Of a stretch of 64,000 bases of DNA, positions 32,984-43,232 are shown piece after piece. Each line of letters starts with the position of its first letter. Position 1 is the first letter of the stretch. Under the pieces are notes generated by a model. The model saw nothing but the letters and a program-made list of their open reading frames with translations, was not told where the DNA came from and made no database searches. Origin of the DNA: Firmicutes bacterium HGW-Firmicutes-1. Its GTDB lineage: Bacteria; Bacillota; Clostridia; Lachnospirales; Vallitaleaceae. The position numbers and the translations under genes are program-made. The stretch spans positions 372,001 through 436,000 of the forward strand of contig PHAG01000002.1 in the NCBI GenBank assembly GCA_002841625.1, given 5' to 3'.

Positions 32984-34903
32984 ATGAACAAAACAGAAAT
33001 TTTAGGTAGATGGACTAGAGATAAGTCCGAAGAACTTTATGGAATAAAAAACTGGGGTGCAGATTATTTCTCTATCTCAGATAAGGGTGAGGTACTTGTT
33101 AACCCATATAAAGACAATCCTTCTGCAGCAGTTAGTATTGTGGATATTATATCTGGTGTACGTGAGAGAGGTCTGGATATGCCTGTATTATTGCGTTTTG
33201 AGAACCTACTTGACTCACAGATTTCATATCTGAACAACTCCTTTAATGAAGCAATTAAAAAACTTAATTATAAAGGCGAATATCGTGGTGTATATCCAAT
33301 AAAGGTAAATCAACAACAACAAGTTATAAAAGAAGTAACAAGGTTTGGACAAAGATATCACCATGGTCTTGAAGTTGGTAGTAAGGCTGAATTAGTGGCT
33401 GCTCTTTCTTTAATGAAAGATAAAGAAGCTTGTCTTATTTGCAATGGTTATAAAGATGAAGAATTTATCGATCTAGGTTTATATGCTGTTAAAATGGGAT
33501 TTAAATGTTTTTTTGTAATAGAAATGCCTGGGGAATTAGATATCATCTTACAACGCTCCGAAGCATTAGATGTTAAACCGAATATTGGAATTAGGATAAA
33601 ACTTTCAGCAAAAGCTGGTGGTCACTGGACTGAATCTGGTGGGGACAGAAGTATTTTTGGCTTAAATATGTCTCAAGTCATTGAAATAGTTGATATTCTA
33701 AAAGAAAAGAAAATGTTAGATTGCCTTAAATTGCTGCATTATCATCTTGGCTCCCAAATACCCAATATTCGCGACATTCGTTCTGCTGTTCTTGAGTCTG
33801 CTCGTGTATACGCCGAATTGGTTAAGGAAGGAGCGCCAATGGGATATCTTGATCTTGGGGGTGGCCTAGCGATTGATTATGATGGTTCTAATACAAATTA
33901 TACGAACAGTAGAAATTATTCAGTTGAAGAATATTGTATGGATATTGTAGAAGCCGTCATGACAATAATGGATACTGCCAATGTTCCCCACCCTGTAATT
34001 ATTACAGAATCAGGACGAGCTCTGGTTGCATATTATTCAGTTTTATTATTTAATGTATTAGATGTCGCAAAATTTGAAGAACATAAACTGCCAGATGAAT
34101 TGAAGGAAGATACTCCAGAACAAATCAGAAATCTATATGATGTTAGCCAAAATCTAAATTTAAAAAATATCCAGGAATGCTATAATGATGCTCTTTACTA
34201 TAGAGATGAAATAAGGGATATGTTTAAACATGGAAGAATCAGCTTACGCGAACGTTCTTTTTCTGAAAAGATTTTTTGGAATATTATTAATCAAGTAGCA
34301 AAAGAAAAAAATAAGCTAAAATTTGCACCAGTAGAACTAGACGATATTGAATGTGCGATTGCTGATATTTATTATTGTAATTTCTCATTATTTCAATCGA
34401 TTCCTGATAGTTGGGCAATTGATCAGTTATTCCCTATTATGCCGGTACATCGTTTGCTTGAGTTACCTAAACGAAATGCTATCATAGCTGACATCACTTG
34501 TGACTGTGACGGTAAAATAGATCACTTTATTGATCTTCACGATGTTCGAAACACTTTGCCATTACATGAATTGAAAAATAATGACAATTATTATCTAGGC
34601 GTGTTTTTAGTTGGTGCCTATCAAGAAACATTGGGAGACCTTCATAATCTTTTTGGAGATACTAATGTTGTTAGTATTAGAATTAACCCTGATGGTAACT
34701 ATGACTTAGTAAATGAAATTCATGGAGATAGTGTTGCTGATGTACTTTCTTATGTTGAATTTGATCCAAAAGAAATGCATACAAATTTCCGTGAAACAGC
34801 TGAAGAAGCTATTCGCGAAGGGTTGATCACTGCTAGAGATAGACGCGATATTATGTCTTCTTTTGACAATGGTTTACGTGGTTACACTTATTACGAAAGC
34901 TAA
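32984..34903 (+). CDS. speA: Biosynthetic arginine decarboxylase
   Basis: SpeA converts arginine to agmatine with pyridoxal phosphate. The 639-residue protein has the SpeA layout: W-x-x-x-Y-G-I-x-x-W-G near the N-terminus, the PLP lysine in GVYPIKVNQQQ near residue 107, LVCN-like ACLICNGYKD, LKLLHYHLGSQ and YLDLGGGLAIDYDGS in the barrel. A C-terminal ADITCDCDGKIDHF contributes the second active-site half. It heads a + strand cluster with carboxyspermidine dehydrogenase and NspC. No agmatine-to-putrescine gene lies in the window. Confidence 0.95.
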   Translation: MNKTEILGRWTRDKSEELYGIKNWGADYFSISDKGEVLVNPYKDNPSAAVSIVDIISGVRERGLDMPVLLRFENLLDSQISYLNNSFNEAIKKLNYKGEYRGVYPIKVNQQQQVIKEVTRFGQRYHHGLEVGSKAELVAALSLMKDKEACLICNGYKDEEFIDLGLYAVKMGFKCFFVIEMPGELDIILQRSEALDVKPNIGIRIKLSAKAGGHWTESGGDRSIFGLNMSQVIEIVDILKEKKMLDCLKLLHYHLGSQIPNIRDIRSAVLESARVYAELVKEGAPMGYLDLGGGLAIDYDGSNTNYTNSRNYSVEEYCMDIVEAVMTIMDTANVPHPVIITESGRALVAYYSVLLFNVLDVAKFEEHKLPDELKEDTPEQIRNLYDVSQNLNLKNIQECYNDALYYRDEIRDMFKHGRISLRERSFSEKIFWNIINQVAKEKNKLKFAPVELDDIECAIADIYYCNFSLFQSIPDSWAIDQLFPIMPVHRLLELPKRNAIIADITCDCDGKIDHFIDLHDVRNTLPLHELKNNDNYYLGVFLVGAYQETLGDLHNLFGDTNVVSIRINPDGNYDLVNEIHGDSVADVLSYVEFDPKEMHTNFRETAEEAIREGLITARDRRDIMSSFDNGLRGYTYYES

Positions 34904-35010
34904 ATTTAAGCTAACAAAAGAAATGTTGTACTCAAGAAAATAGATTGATTATAAAAGAAATTAGTTGTATAATGTAAAAGCATTTTTTTAAATTAAAGGA
35001 GGTCGAAAAA

Positions 35011-36210
35011 TTGGGAAAAGCTCTTATTATTGGTGCTGGTGGCGTATCAAATGTGGTAGTACACAAATGCTGTCAAAACCCAGATGTTTTTGAAGAAATA
35101 TGTATTGCAAGCAGAACAAAATCAAAATGTGATGCTATGAAAGAAAAGCTAAAAGGTGGCAAAACAAAAATACAAACTGCACAAGTGGATGCAGACAACA
35201 CGGATGAACTGATTGGCTTAATAAATGATTTTAAACCTGATGTGGTTATTAACGTTGCCCTACCTTACCAAGACTTAACGATTATGGATGCATGTCTAGC
35301 AACTGGTGTTCATTATGTTGACACTGCCAATTATGAGCCCCTTGATACGCCAAAGTTTGAATATAAATGGCAATGGGCTTATAAAGAAAAATTCGAAAAA
35401 GCTGGCCTTACTGCTCTACTTGGAAGCGGCTTCGATCCTGGAGTTACGGGTGTTTTTAGTGCGTATGCGCAAAAACACTATTTTGATGAAATTCATACAA
35501 TCGATATCTTGGATGCAAATGCGGGTGATCATGGTTATCCTTTTGCTACTAATTTTAATCCAGAAATAAATATCCGTGAAATTACAGCTAAGGGAAGATA
35601 TTTTGAAAATGGAAATTGGGTTGAAACTCCCCCACTTTCAATAAAAAAAGAATATGATTTCCCTCAAATTGGACCTAAAAATATTTATTTATTATATCAT
35701 GAAGAGCTAGAATCTCTTGCAGTTAATATAAAAGGGATTGATAAAATTAGATTTTGGATGACCTTTTCAGATAATTACTTGAATCACTTAACGGTACTCC
35801 AAAATGTTGGTATGACTTCAATTAAACCTATTTTATATGATGGAAAAGAAATCCAGCCTATCCACTTCCTACAAGCTGTACTGCCTGATCCAGCATCATT
35901 AGGTCCACGTACAAAAGGAAAAACAAATATTGGGTGCATTTTCCAAGGAACAAAAGATGGACAACCAAAAACTTATTATGTATATAATGTTTGTGTTCAT
36001 GAAGAAGCTTATGCAGAAGTAGGATCACAAGCAATTTCCTACACGACAGGTGTGCCTGCAATGATTGGTGCAATGCTGATTCTAAAAGGAATTTGGAATA
36101 AGCCAGGTGTTCATAATATTGAAGAATTTGATCCAGATCCTTTTATGGATGCGCTAAATAAACACGGTCTTCCTTGGATAGAAGATTTTTCTCCTACTTT
36201 ATTAGATTAA
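35011..36210 (+). CDS. Carboxyspermidine (carboxynorspermidine) dehydrogenase
   Basis: AGGAGGTC precedes a TTG start, so translation begins MGKALIIGAGGVSNVVVHKC with a Rossmann NADPH-binding loop. The 399-residue protein is a saccharopine-dehydrogenase-like enzyme. With NspC directly downstream, the expected reaction is reductive condensation of aspartate semialdehyde with putrescine (or diaminopropane) to the carboxy-polyamine. Family segments include VINVALPYQDLTIMDACLATGVHYVDTANYE and GSGFDPGVTGVFSAYAQ. The 12-base gap to nspC indicates an operon. Confidence 0.93.
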   Translation: MGKALIIGAGGVSNVVVHKCCQNPDVFEEICIASRTKSKCDAMKEKLKGGKTKIQTAQVDADNTDELIGLINDFKPDVVINVALPYQDLTIMDACLATGVHYVDTANYEPLDTPKFEYKWQWAYKEKFEKAGLTALLGSGFDPGVTGVFSAYAQKHYFDEIHTIDILDANAGDHGYPFATNFNPEINIREITAKGRYFENGNWVETPPLSIKKEYDFPQIGPKNIYLLYHEELESLAVNIKGIDKIRFWMTFSDNYLNHLTVLQNVGMTSIKPILYDGKEIQPIHFLQAVLPDPASLGPRTKGKTNIGCIFQGTKDGQPKTYYVYNVCVHEEAYAEVGSQAISYTTGVPAMIGAMLILKGIWNKPGVHNIEEFDPDPFMDALNKHGLPWIEDFSPTLLD

Positions 36211-36222
36211 GGAGCTAAATAA

Positions 36223-37359
36223 ATGATTAAAAATTATAACAGTGTGCCTTCGCCTTGTTATGTTGTTGATAGAGACTTATTAAACAGAAACCTTGAAGTT
36301 CTTGATTATGTTCAGAAAAAAACGGATTGTAATATCCTGCTAGCTTTAAAAGGATTCTCGATGTTTTCTTTATTTCCACAAATTGGTCAAGTACTGGTTG
36401 GAATCACATCAAGCTCTCTTTTTGAAGCGAGATTGGGATATGAAGAAATGAGTAAAGAAGTTCATATCTATGCTCCTGCTTACCAAGAAAAAGAATTTGA
36501 TGAAATCATGACATATTGTGATCATATTGTATTTAATTCCTTTCCTCAATATCAAAGATTCAAGGAAAAAGTGAAAAGCAATAAGAGCAAAAAAATTGAA
36601 TGTGGAATTAGAGTCAACCCACAATATTCAGAAATAAAAACAGCTATTTATGATCCATGTTTTGAAAATTCCAGACTTGGGGTAACGCTTGACCAATTTA
36701 AAGAAGACGAGCTAGATGGTATAGATGGTATTCACTTTCATACAATGTGTGAGCAAAATTCAGACACCTTAGAACGAACAATAAAAGTAGTTGAGGAGAA
36801 ATTTGGCAAGTACTTTCATCAGATGAAATGGATTAATTTTGGTGGTGGACACCATATTACTCGGAGTGATTATGAGCTTGATACTTTAATAAATACAATC
36901 AACTATATTAAAAACAAATATAATGTCCAAGTTTACTTAGAGCCAGGTGAAGCCATAGCTTTAAATACCGGCTTCTTAGTCACTAGTGTACTAGATATTG
37001 TTTCAAATGGAATGGACATTGCAATATTAGATACTTCTGCTGCTTGTCATATGCCAGATGTCATAGAGATGCCTTATAGACCGGAAATTATCGGTGCTAA
37101 AGTACCTGGCATAAATCAATACACCTATAGACTTGGTGGTATGACTTGTTTAGCTGGTGATGTTATTGGAGATTATTCGTTTGAAGAACCATTGAAAATT
37201 GGTGATAAAATCATATTTTGTGATATGGCACATTATACAATGGTTAAGAACAATACATTTAATGGCGTTAACCTTCCGTCAATAGCAATTTCAGATACTA
37301 ATGGTGTACAGGTTATTCGTGAATTTGGATTCGAAGATTATCGAAACAGATTATCGTAG
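36223..37359 (+). CDS. nspC: Carboxynorspermidine/carboxyspermidine decarboxylase
   Basis: NspC removes the carboxyl group to yield spermidine or norspermidine. The 378-residue PLP enzyme of the alanine-racemase fold has the PLP lysine in NILLALKGFSMFS near residue 43. It also has GIRVNPQYSEIKTAIYDPC, GIHFHTMCEQNSDTLERT, WINFGGGHHIT, YLEPGEAIALNTG and CLAGDVIGDYSF, all typical of NspC. It ends at a bidirectional terminator shared with pepD. Confidence 0.95.
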   Translation: MIKNYNSVPSPCYVVDRDLLNRNLEVLDYVQKKTDCNILLALKGFSMFSLFPQIGQVLVGITSSSLFEARLGYEEMSKEVHIYAPAYQEKEFDEIMTYCDHIVFNSFPQYQRFKEKVKSNKSKKIECGIRVNPQYSEIKTAIYDPCFENSRLGVTLDQFKEDELDGIDGIHFHTMCEQNSDTLERTIKVVEEKFGKYFHQMKWINFGGGHHITRSDYELDTLINTINYIKNKYNVQVYLEPGEAIALNTGFLVTSVLDIVSNGMDIAILDTSAACHMPDVIEMPYRPEIIGAKVPGINQYTYRLGGMTCLAGDVIGDYSFEEPLKIGDKIIFCDMAHYTMVKNNTFNGVNLPSIAISDTNGVQVIREFGFEDYRNRLS

Positions 37360-37394
37360 TATAGGCTATATCAAAAAGAAATAAGCCATAAAGC

Positions 37395-37432
37395 AAAAAA
37401 TGCCAGTAACATATTCGTTACTGGCATTTTTT
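37395..37432. terminator. Bidirectional terminator between nspC and pepD
   Basis: AAAAAATGCCAGTAAC and GTTACTGGCATTTTTT are perfect inverse copies around a 6-base loop, with T-runs on both strands. It serves the convergent nspC (+) and pepD (-) genes. Confidence 0.93.
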
Positions 37433-37436
37433 ATAT

Positions 37437-38909
37437 TTATTTTATAGCCTTTAATATTTCTAATAGATATTGCCAAGTTCTTTGAGTTGAAGAAATAGAA
37501 ATTCTCTCGTCGGGAGAATGCACATCGTATGTGTTTGGTCCTATTGATATTGCTTCCAAGTGAGGCATTTTTTCTAGGAAAACCCCTGCTTCAAGACCTG
37601 CATGAATCCCTTTAATCAGGGGTTTGCTGCCATGCATTTTTTCGTAAGTATTCACGCATATTTCTAAGAACTTAGAGTTACTTTTAATTGGCCATTCAGG
37701 GTAATCTTTGCTCGCGGTGCATGTAGCACCAACGTTTTTTGCAAAAAGCTTAAGTAGCTGTACCATGCGATATTTTTTGCTTCTTACTGAGCTTCTTGAA
37801 GCAAATTCAAAGCATAATTTATTGCTGTCAATGTACAATCTTCCTAAGTTAATTGAGCTTTCAACCAATCCTTCTATTTCGGTGCTCATTGATTGAACAC
37901 CATTTGGTAGAGCTCTAAGTAAGAAAATAATGTTCTCAAGAGTTTTGTTGTTTATGGCTTGACTCACTTTCTCTTCTTCTTTTTCCTCTAACAAATCAAT
38001 CATAAAAACAATTTCTGGGTCACTACCCTTGTATTCATTCTTAAGATCACATATAATTTTAGACATCGTTTCATGAAACAATTCCATTTGGTCTTTACGA
38101 ACATTTAACGTAACAAACCCTTCCCTAGGAATAACATTGTCCTTTAAGCCACCAAATAAATGACATAAATTCAAATCGATAGCTTCATTTAACTGACTAA
38201 GTACAATTCCTAAGAGTACAATCGCATTTGCTCTATTTTTGTGGATTTCCATTCCGGAGTGTCCACCCTTTAAGCCTTTAATCGTAATCTGTACAATATT
38301 ATATTCAACATCATCTAATTCAACAAATTCAAGAGGTAATTCAATTAAAGCTCTTAGACCGCCTGCACAGCTTACGATTACTTCACCCTCTTCTTCAGTA
38401 TCTAAATTGATAAAATACTGCCCCTTTAATCCTGAAGTATCCATTTCTAAAGCACCTGTTAAGCCCACTTCTTCATCTGTTGTGATGAGAATTTCAAGTG
38501 CTGGATGAGGAATATCATCAGCATCAAGCAAAGCCAATGCATATGCAACTGCAATACCGTTATCTGCACCAAGTGTTGTTCCATCTGCAAACAAATCATC
38601 ACCATCAACGATAAGTCGAAGTGGATCCTTGCAAAAGTCATGGATGGTTCCCTCGTTTTTTTCACATACCATATCCATATGCCCTTGTAAAATAACTACT
38701 GGCGCATTTTCATAACCTGGAGTTGCAGGTTTTTTAATGATGATATTTAAGTATTTGTCTTGTTCAATAAACAAATTTCTTTCTTCAGCAAAGTGTTTTA
38801 AGTAATCACTTACTTCTTTTTCGTTCCCCGATTCTCTTGGGATATTACTGATTTGGGTAAAGAAATAAAAAACTTTATCTTTTTGCAATGATTCTAAAGT
38901 ATACTCCAT
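37437..38909 (-). CDS. pepD: Aminoacyl-histidine dipeptidase (PepD, M20C)
   Basis: AGAGGTGA is correctly spaced for the ATG at 38909; a GTG at 38918 overlaps it. The 490-residue zinc peptidase has VILQGHMDMVCEKN (first metal His/Asp), TTLGADNGIAVAYALALL (bridging Asp), TDEEVGLTGALEMD (catalytic Glu pair) and GIHAGLEAGVF and SIGPNTYDVHSPDERISI at the end. It cleaves Xaa-His and other dipeptides in the cytoplasm. It is monocistronic and convergent with the polyamine cluster. Confidence 0.94.
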   Translation of the reverse strand: MEYTLESLQKDKVFYFFTQISNIPRESGNEKEVSDYLKHFAEERNLFIEQDKYLNIIIKKPATPGYENAPVVILQGHMDMVCEKNEGTIHDFCKDPLRLIVDGDDLFADGTTLGADNGIAVAYALALLDADDIPHPALEILITTDEEVGLTGALEMDTSGLKGQYFINLDTEEEGEVIVSCAGGLRALIELPLEFVELDDVEYNIVQITIKGLKGGHSGMEIHKNRANAIVLLGIVLSQLNEAIDLNLCHLFGGLKDNVIPREGFVTLNVRKDQMELFHETMSKIICDLKNEYKGSDPEIVFMIDLLEEKEEEKVSQAINNKTLENIIFLLRALPNGVQSMSTEIEGLVESSINLGRLYIDSNKLCFEFASRSSVRSKKYRMVQLLKLFAKNVGATCTASKDYPEWPIKSNSKFLEICVNTYEKMHGSKPLIKGIHAGLEAGVFLEKMPHLEAISIGPNTYDVHSPDERISISSTQRTWQYLLEILKAIK

Positions 38910-39028
38910 TGATTTCACCTCTATTGTTCTTATTCATTGTATGTTTAGTTATCGTGTCAGAGTTCATGGTTAACGCATCCATACAGTATATGCAGTTCTC
39001 GAAAGATCAACTACATACTTTTAACACA

Positions 39029-40387
39029 TTAATTTCTAAAACTGTGAATGGGAGCTGGAATTCGTCCAGTTCTATTAATAAAAGCACTACAATCAAAATT
39101 ATTTACTTTCATGATAGGTGCATGGCCAAGAAGTCCACCAAACTGTGCTATGTCTCCGACATCTTTACCAATAACAGGTATAATTCGAACTGCGGTAGTC
39201 TTGTGGTTTATCATACCAATAGCCATTTCATCTGCAATGATTCCTGAAATTGTTGCTGCGCTTGTTTTCCCTGGAATTGCGATCATATCTAATCCAACAG
39301 AGCAAACACAAGTCATAGCTTCAAGCTTCTCTAAGGTCAACGCACCAGCCATAACGGCATTTATCATCCCTTGATCCTCACTTACTGGAATGAAAGCACC
39401 ACTTAAGCCACCTACATATGAAGATGCCATTACTCCTCCCTTTTTCACTTGATCATTAAGAAGTGCTAATGCAGCTGTTGTACCTGGGGCCCCGACATAT
39501 TCCAGACCCATTTCACATAAAATATCTGCAATACTGTCACCAATTGCTGGAGTTGGTGCTAGAGATAAATCTATAATTCCAAATGGAACCCCTAATCTTT
39601 TAGAGGCTTCCTGTGCAACTAATTGACCTACTCTTGTTATTTTAAATGCTGTTTTCTTAATTGTTTCACATAACACTTCAAAATCAACGTCTCTGCAGCC
39701 CTCTAAAGCTTTTTTAACAACACCTGGACCACTTACACCCACATTAATTACAACATCGTATTCGCTAACACCATGAAAGGCTCCAGCCATAAAAGGGTTG
39801 TCATCAGGCGCATTACAAAAAACAACGAATTTAGCACAACCTATGGAATCTTTATCTTTTGTAAGTTCAGCAGTCTCTTTAATAATTTGTCCAATTAATC
39901 TAACAGCATCCATATTAATTCCTGTTTTTGAAGAAGCTACATTAACTGAGCTACAAACATGATCAGTAATAGAGAGTGCCTCAGGAATTGAACGAATTAA
40001 GCGCTCTTCACTTGGTGTCATCCCTTTATTAACTAAGGCTGAAAAACCTCCAATAAAATTTACACCAACTTCTTTAGCTGCTTTGTCTAATGCTTGAGCT
40101 ACAGATACATAATTATTAGAACGAGTTGCAGCTGCTGCAAGTCCTATGGGGGTTACAGAAATCCTTTTATTGACAATGGGAATTCCATATTCCTTAGAAA
40201 TATCTTCACCTATTCTCACAAGGTTTTCAGCTTTCTTGGTGATTTTATCGTAAATATTTCTATTGAATTTATCCATACTAGATGAAGCACAATCAAGTAG
40301 GTTAATACCCATTGTAATTGTTCTAACATCTAGATTTTCTTTTAATATCATATTATTGGTTTCATTAACTTCAAATAATTTAATCAT
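39029..40387 (-). CDS. PFL family protein (DUF711)
   Basis: AAAGGGCTTGAAA precedes the ATG at 40387, giving 452 residues, the usual length of this family. Wording such as [64 protein letters not shown] and [35 protein letters not shown] is diagnostic. The structure is related to pyruvate formate-lyase, but the glycyl-radical site is absent and the activity is unknown. It follows an ACT-domain gene by about 28 bases; this pairing is conserved, so the ACT protein may sense an amino acid for it. Confidence 0.93.
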   Translation of the reverse strand: MIKLFEVNETNNMILKENLDVRTITMGINLLDCASSSMDKFNRNIYDKITKKAENLVRIGEDISKEYGIPIVNKRISVTPIGLAAAATRSNNYVSVAQALDKAAKEVGVNFIGGFSALVNKGMTPSEERLIRSIPEALSITDHVCSSVNVASSKTGINMDAVRLIGQIIKETAELTKDKDSIGCAKFVVFCNAPDDNPFMAGAFHGVSEYDVVINVGVSGPGVVKKALEGCRDVDFEVLCETIKKTAFKITRVGQLVAQEASKRLGVPFGIIDLSLAPTPAIGDSIADILCEMGLEYVGAPGTTAALALLNDQVKKGGVMASSYVGGLSGAFIPVSEDQGMINAVMAGALTLEKLEAMTCVCSVGLDMIAIPGKTSAATISGIIADEMAIGMINHKTTAVRIIPVIGKDVGDIAQFGGLLGHAPIMKVNNFDCSAFINRTGRIPAPIHSFRN

Positions 40388-40415
40388 TTTCAAGCCCTTT
40401 CTTTGTGTTTCAAGA

Positions 40416-40688
40416 TTAGATTCTGTGCATTTTAATAAAGATATCTTCAAGTTGAAGAAGTACTACTACTCCAATTTCCTGACCAAGAACATCTAATTCA
40501 TCAACAATATCTCCAAATTGCATGGTGGCTTTATCTAAATCAACGAGCATCATCATATTGAAATAATCTTGAACGATAGTTTGATTTATATCCAAAATAT
40601 TAATTCGATGATTGGCTAAATATGTACATACTCTTGCTATTATTCCTACCGTATCTTTTCCAACTACAGTAATGATTCCTTTTTTCAT
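40416..40688 (-). CDS. ACT domain protein (UPF0237)
   Basis: The 90-residue protein is one ACT domain: [49 protein letters not shown]. It has the G-x-x-A/D ligand-loop pattern, then [19 protein letters not shown] at the end, as in UPF0237. It probably binds an amino acid and regulates the adjacent PFL-family protein. Confidence 0.93.
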   Translation of the reverse strand: MKKGIITVVGKDTVGIIARVCTYLANHRINILDINQTIVQDYFNMMMLVDLDKATMQFGDIVDELDVLGQEIGVVVLLQLEDIFIKMHRI

Positions 40689-40709
40689 TTATGCTTCCTC
40701 CAAAAAATT

Positions 40710-41504
40710 TTAAATAACAATAAGATCTGAGTTTTGATTACGTTTGGCAACTAAAACAGAAATAGTTGGTGAATAAACTGCCTCACGTTCATAGAGTTCA
40801 AGTTTAACTGATTCAAAAGCAATATCAGGATAATTATTTTCTTGACTTAAGTGTCCAAGAATAACATGTGTTAAATCTTTGTGAATTAACTCTGATATGA
40901 GCTTACCAGACATTTCATTAGATAAATGACCAAAGTCACTTAATATTCTTTGCTTTAAGAAATAAGGATATTTCCCAACTTCCAGCATTTTAATATCGTG
41001 ATTGGCTTCTATAAATAAGACATTAGAATGCATAAGCTTTTCTTTTATGTAATCATTATAGCATCCTAAATCAGTTGCGACACTAATTTTCTTATTATTT
41101 TTTGTAAAAGTATAACAGACCGGATCAACAGCATCATGAGATGTTTTGAACGGATAAATATCAATATCATTGATTTGAAAGCCAACATCTGGAATAATTT
41201 CCACATGTAAAGAAGGATCAATTTTGCCCAAGACACTATTCGTTTGAAGCTCATTCCAAGTAGTTTGGGTAGCAAATATAGGTATTGAAAACCTTCTTGC
41301 CATAATACCCAAGCTTTTTATATGATCGGCATGTTCATGTGTAATGAGAATGCCATTCAAATCCTTAGGTGAAATATTGATGAAAGATAAACCTTCTGCA
41401 ATTTTTTTGCCGCTTATTCCGACATCTATTAAAATATGAGTGTTATCATCTCCAATATAGATACAATTGCCACTACTACTACTTGCTAGGCTACATATGT
41501 GCAT
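40710..41504 (-). CDS. MBL-fold hydrolase (YycJ/WalJ-like)
   Basis: The 264-residue protein starts MHICSLASSSSGNCIYIGDDNTHILIDVG and carries the zinc-binding THEHADHIKSLG motif (HxHxDH) near residue 56. It also has FKTSHDA near 119, SVATDLG near 136, and ILGHLSQENNYPDIA near 214. This is the YycJ/WalJ type of exonuclease-like metallo-beta-lactamase-fold protein, implicated in coordinating replication and cell-wall signalling in Bacillus. In this window walRK genes are not adjacent. Confidence 0.88.
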   Translation of the reverse strand: MHICSLASSSSGNCIYIGDDNTHILIDVGISGKKIAEGLSFINISPKDLNGILITHEHADHIKSLGIMARRFSIPIFATQTTWNELQTNSVLGKIDPSLHVEIIPDVGFQINDIDIYPFKTSHDAVDPVCYTFTKNNKKISVATDLGCYNDYIKEKLMHSNVLFIEANHDIKMLEVGKYPYFLKQRILSDFGHLSNEMSGKLISELIHKDLTHVILGHLSQENNYPDIAFESVKLELYEREAVYSPTISVLVAKRNQNSDLIVI

Positions 41505-41539
41505 ACTAAAGCCACCTTTGTTTATTTTATTTAGTTGTT

Positions 41540-43207
41540 TTATTCGTTTAGGTTTATGTCATCAACGGTTATCTTACCGCGACCATGATCTTTAGAATAA
41601 TACATTGCATTATCTGCTCTATTGAGTAAATCTTCTGCACTGGTGCCAAAGTCAGGATAAGCTGTAACTCCAATGCTAATGTTTATATAAACCAGTCTAT
41701 CTCTATTATAATATAAAGGTTCTTTTTTTAATTCATTATGCATATTTTTCATGATTTCAACAGAGTCGCGAAGGCCAATGTTTGGAAGAACAATTACAAA
41801 TTCCTCACCACCATACCTACCAGCAAAACCACCATGTAAAAGAGCATATTTTTGTGCAATTCTTGATACCATTTTGATTGCTTCATCACCAAATAAATGT
41901 CCATACGTGTCATTCACATTTTTGAATTTATCAATATCGAACATTGTGACTGACATCGTACCCTTTTCTTTAATCTTATTGAATAAATCAACAAGCATTT
42001 TTTGAAAATGTCGCCTGTTATATAATCCTGATAATCCATCCTTAGTTGCCATTTCTTCCATTCTAGTATATAAACTAGCGTTGTTTACTGCAATATTAAT
42101 TTGGGTTGCAATGCTTTGGAAGAACTGTAGGTTCGTTTCTCCAAAAAAACCAGTTGAGGCATGCTCAGAAATTAACAATCCATAAATACTATTATTTCTA
42201 ATTAATGGAATGATTATTAGAGAACCTACTGGCCTATCTTGAATAAAAGGATAATCAGAGGTATTAACATAGCTATCAATATGTGAATTTTTTTCGGAAA
42301 AGTATTTTGCAAGGTTTCCTTCGGATAGAGCATTTTTCAACTGCTGTTCTATGTCTACATTATAATTTGTTTTGGTTTTAAAATAATATTTATCCTGCTC
42401 TACATTATGAATGATTAAAGAACAGGTATCTACACCAATAGCTCCAATAATGGAATCTGTTACCAAATCCATCAATTGATCTAATTCTAGTGTAGAACCA
42501 ATATACCTTAATAATTCATTTTGAATATACATTTCAGATGTAATTCTATTTAAAGTTTTGTTTGTTTGTTCCATATCCATTTTTTGTTTTTCCATTTGTT
42601 GATATGCAATTTTAACTTCATTTTGCGTTGATAATAGTTCTTGATTAGAATGTTGACTTGATTCCCATAGTTTAATTCCATCCGCTATTTTTTCGCGCAT
42701 TTCATCACCATTCAAGTCAATTATTTTATATATTCCAAATAAAAGAGCTGAAAATTGAATTAGAAAAAGAAGTTGAATCCAGTTGAGATCCTTAGCAAAC
42801 CACAATACAAAAGAACAAATTATCATCGGCACAAAGGTAAAGAAAAACATCCTATTTCGTTTTGTTATATCCTCTTGGAATAACGTTAAAATCAATTCGA
42901 TGCAAATCATAATATAACAAAGTGATGCTGTAACTAAAATAAAGATGTTTTCATTATAAAATAAAATCCCTAATGAGAACAAATTAATATATTTTAAGGT
43001 GATAAATATATTTATACGATCGAAATATTTAAAATGGTATAAAACGATTGTTAGAAGAAACACAAAGAAAATCATGCTAATTCCCAAAATAAGCAATTGA
43101 TCCTCTTTCATTTCATTGAAAAACAGAACCATATATGCAAATAGGATACACAAAGTACCTGAATAGATTCCTATATACTTTTTTTCATATTGAAGTATCC
43201 TTCCCAT
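41540..43207 (-). CDS. Membrane GAF-GGDEF diguanylate cyclase
   Basis: The 555-residue protein has about six N-terminal membrane helices (residues 12-160), a linker coiled coil (about 170-225, rich in Gln/Glu/Lys), a GAF domain (about 235-375, with DTCSLIIHN and IIPLIRNNSIYGLLISEH) and a C-terminal GGDEF domain. The signature is GGEEF in GRYGGEEFVIVLPN, with KDGLSGLYNRRHF at the domain start. It should make cyclic di-GMP. No inhibitory RxxD site is obvious five residues before GGEEF. It lies between an MBL gene and an FtsA-like gene on the same strand. Confidence 0.9.
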   Translation of the reverse strand: MGRILQYEKKYIGIYSGTLCILFAYMVLFFNEMKEDQLLILGISMIFFVFLLTIVLYHFKYFDRINIFITLKYINLFSLGILFYNENIFILVTASLCYIMICIELILTLFQEDITKRNRMFFFTFVPMIICSFVLWFAKDLNWIQLLFLIQFSALLFGIYKIIDLNGDEMREKIADGIKLWESSQHSNQELLSTQNEVKIAYQQMEKQKMDMEQTNKTLNRITSEMYIQNELLRYIGSTLELDQLMDLVTDSIIGAIGVDTCSLIIHNVEQDKYYFKTKTNYNVDIEQQLKNALSEGNLAKYFSEKNSHIDSYVNTSDYPFIQDRPVGSLIIIPLIRNNSIYGLLISEHASTGFFGETNLQFFQSIATQINIAVNNASLYTRMEEMATKDGLSGLYNRRHFQKMLVDLFNKIKEKGTMSVTMFDIDKFKNVNDTYGHLFGDEAIKMVSRIAQKYALLHGGFAGRYGGEEFVIVLPNIGLRDSVEIMKNMHNELKKEPLYYNRDRLVYINISIGVTAYPDFGTSAEDLLNRADNAMYYSKDHGRGKITVDDINLNE

Positions 43208-43232
43208 TGGTAAACTCTCCTGATATTCATAT

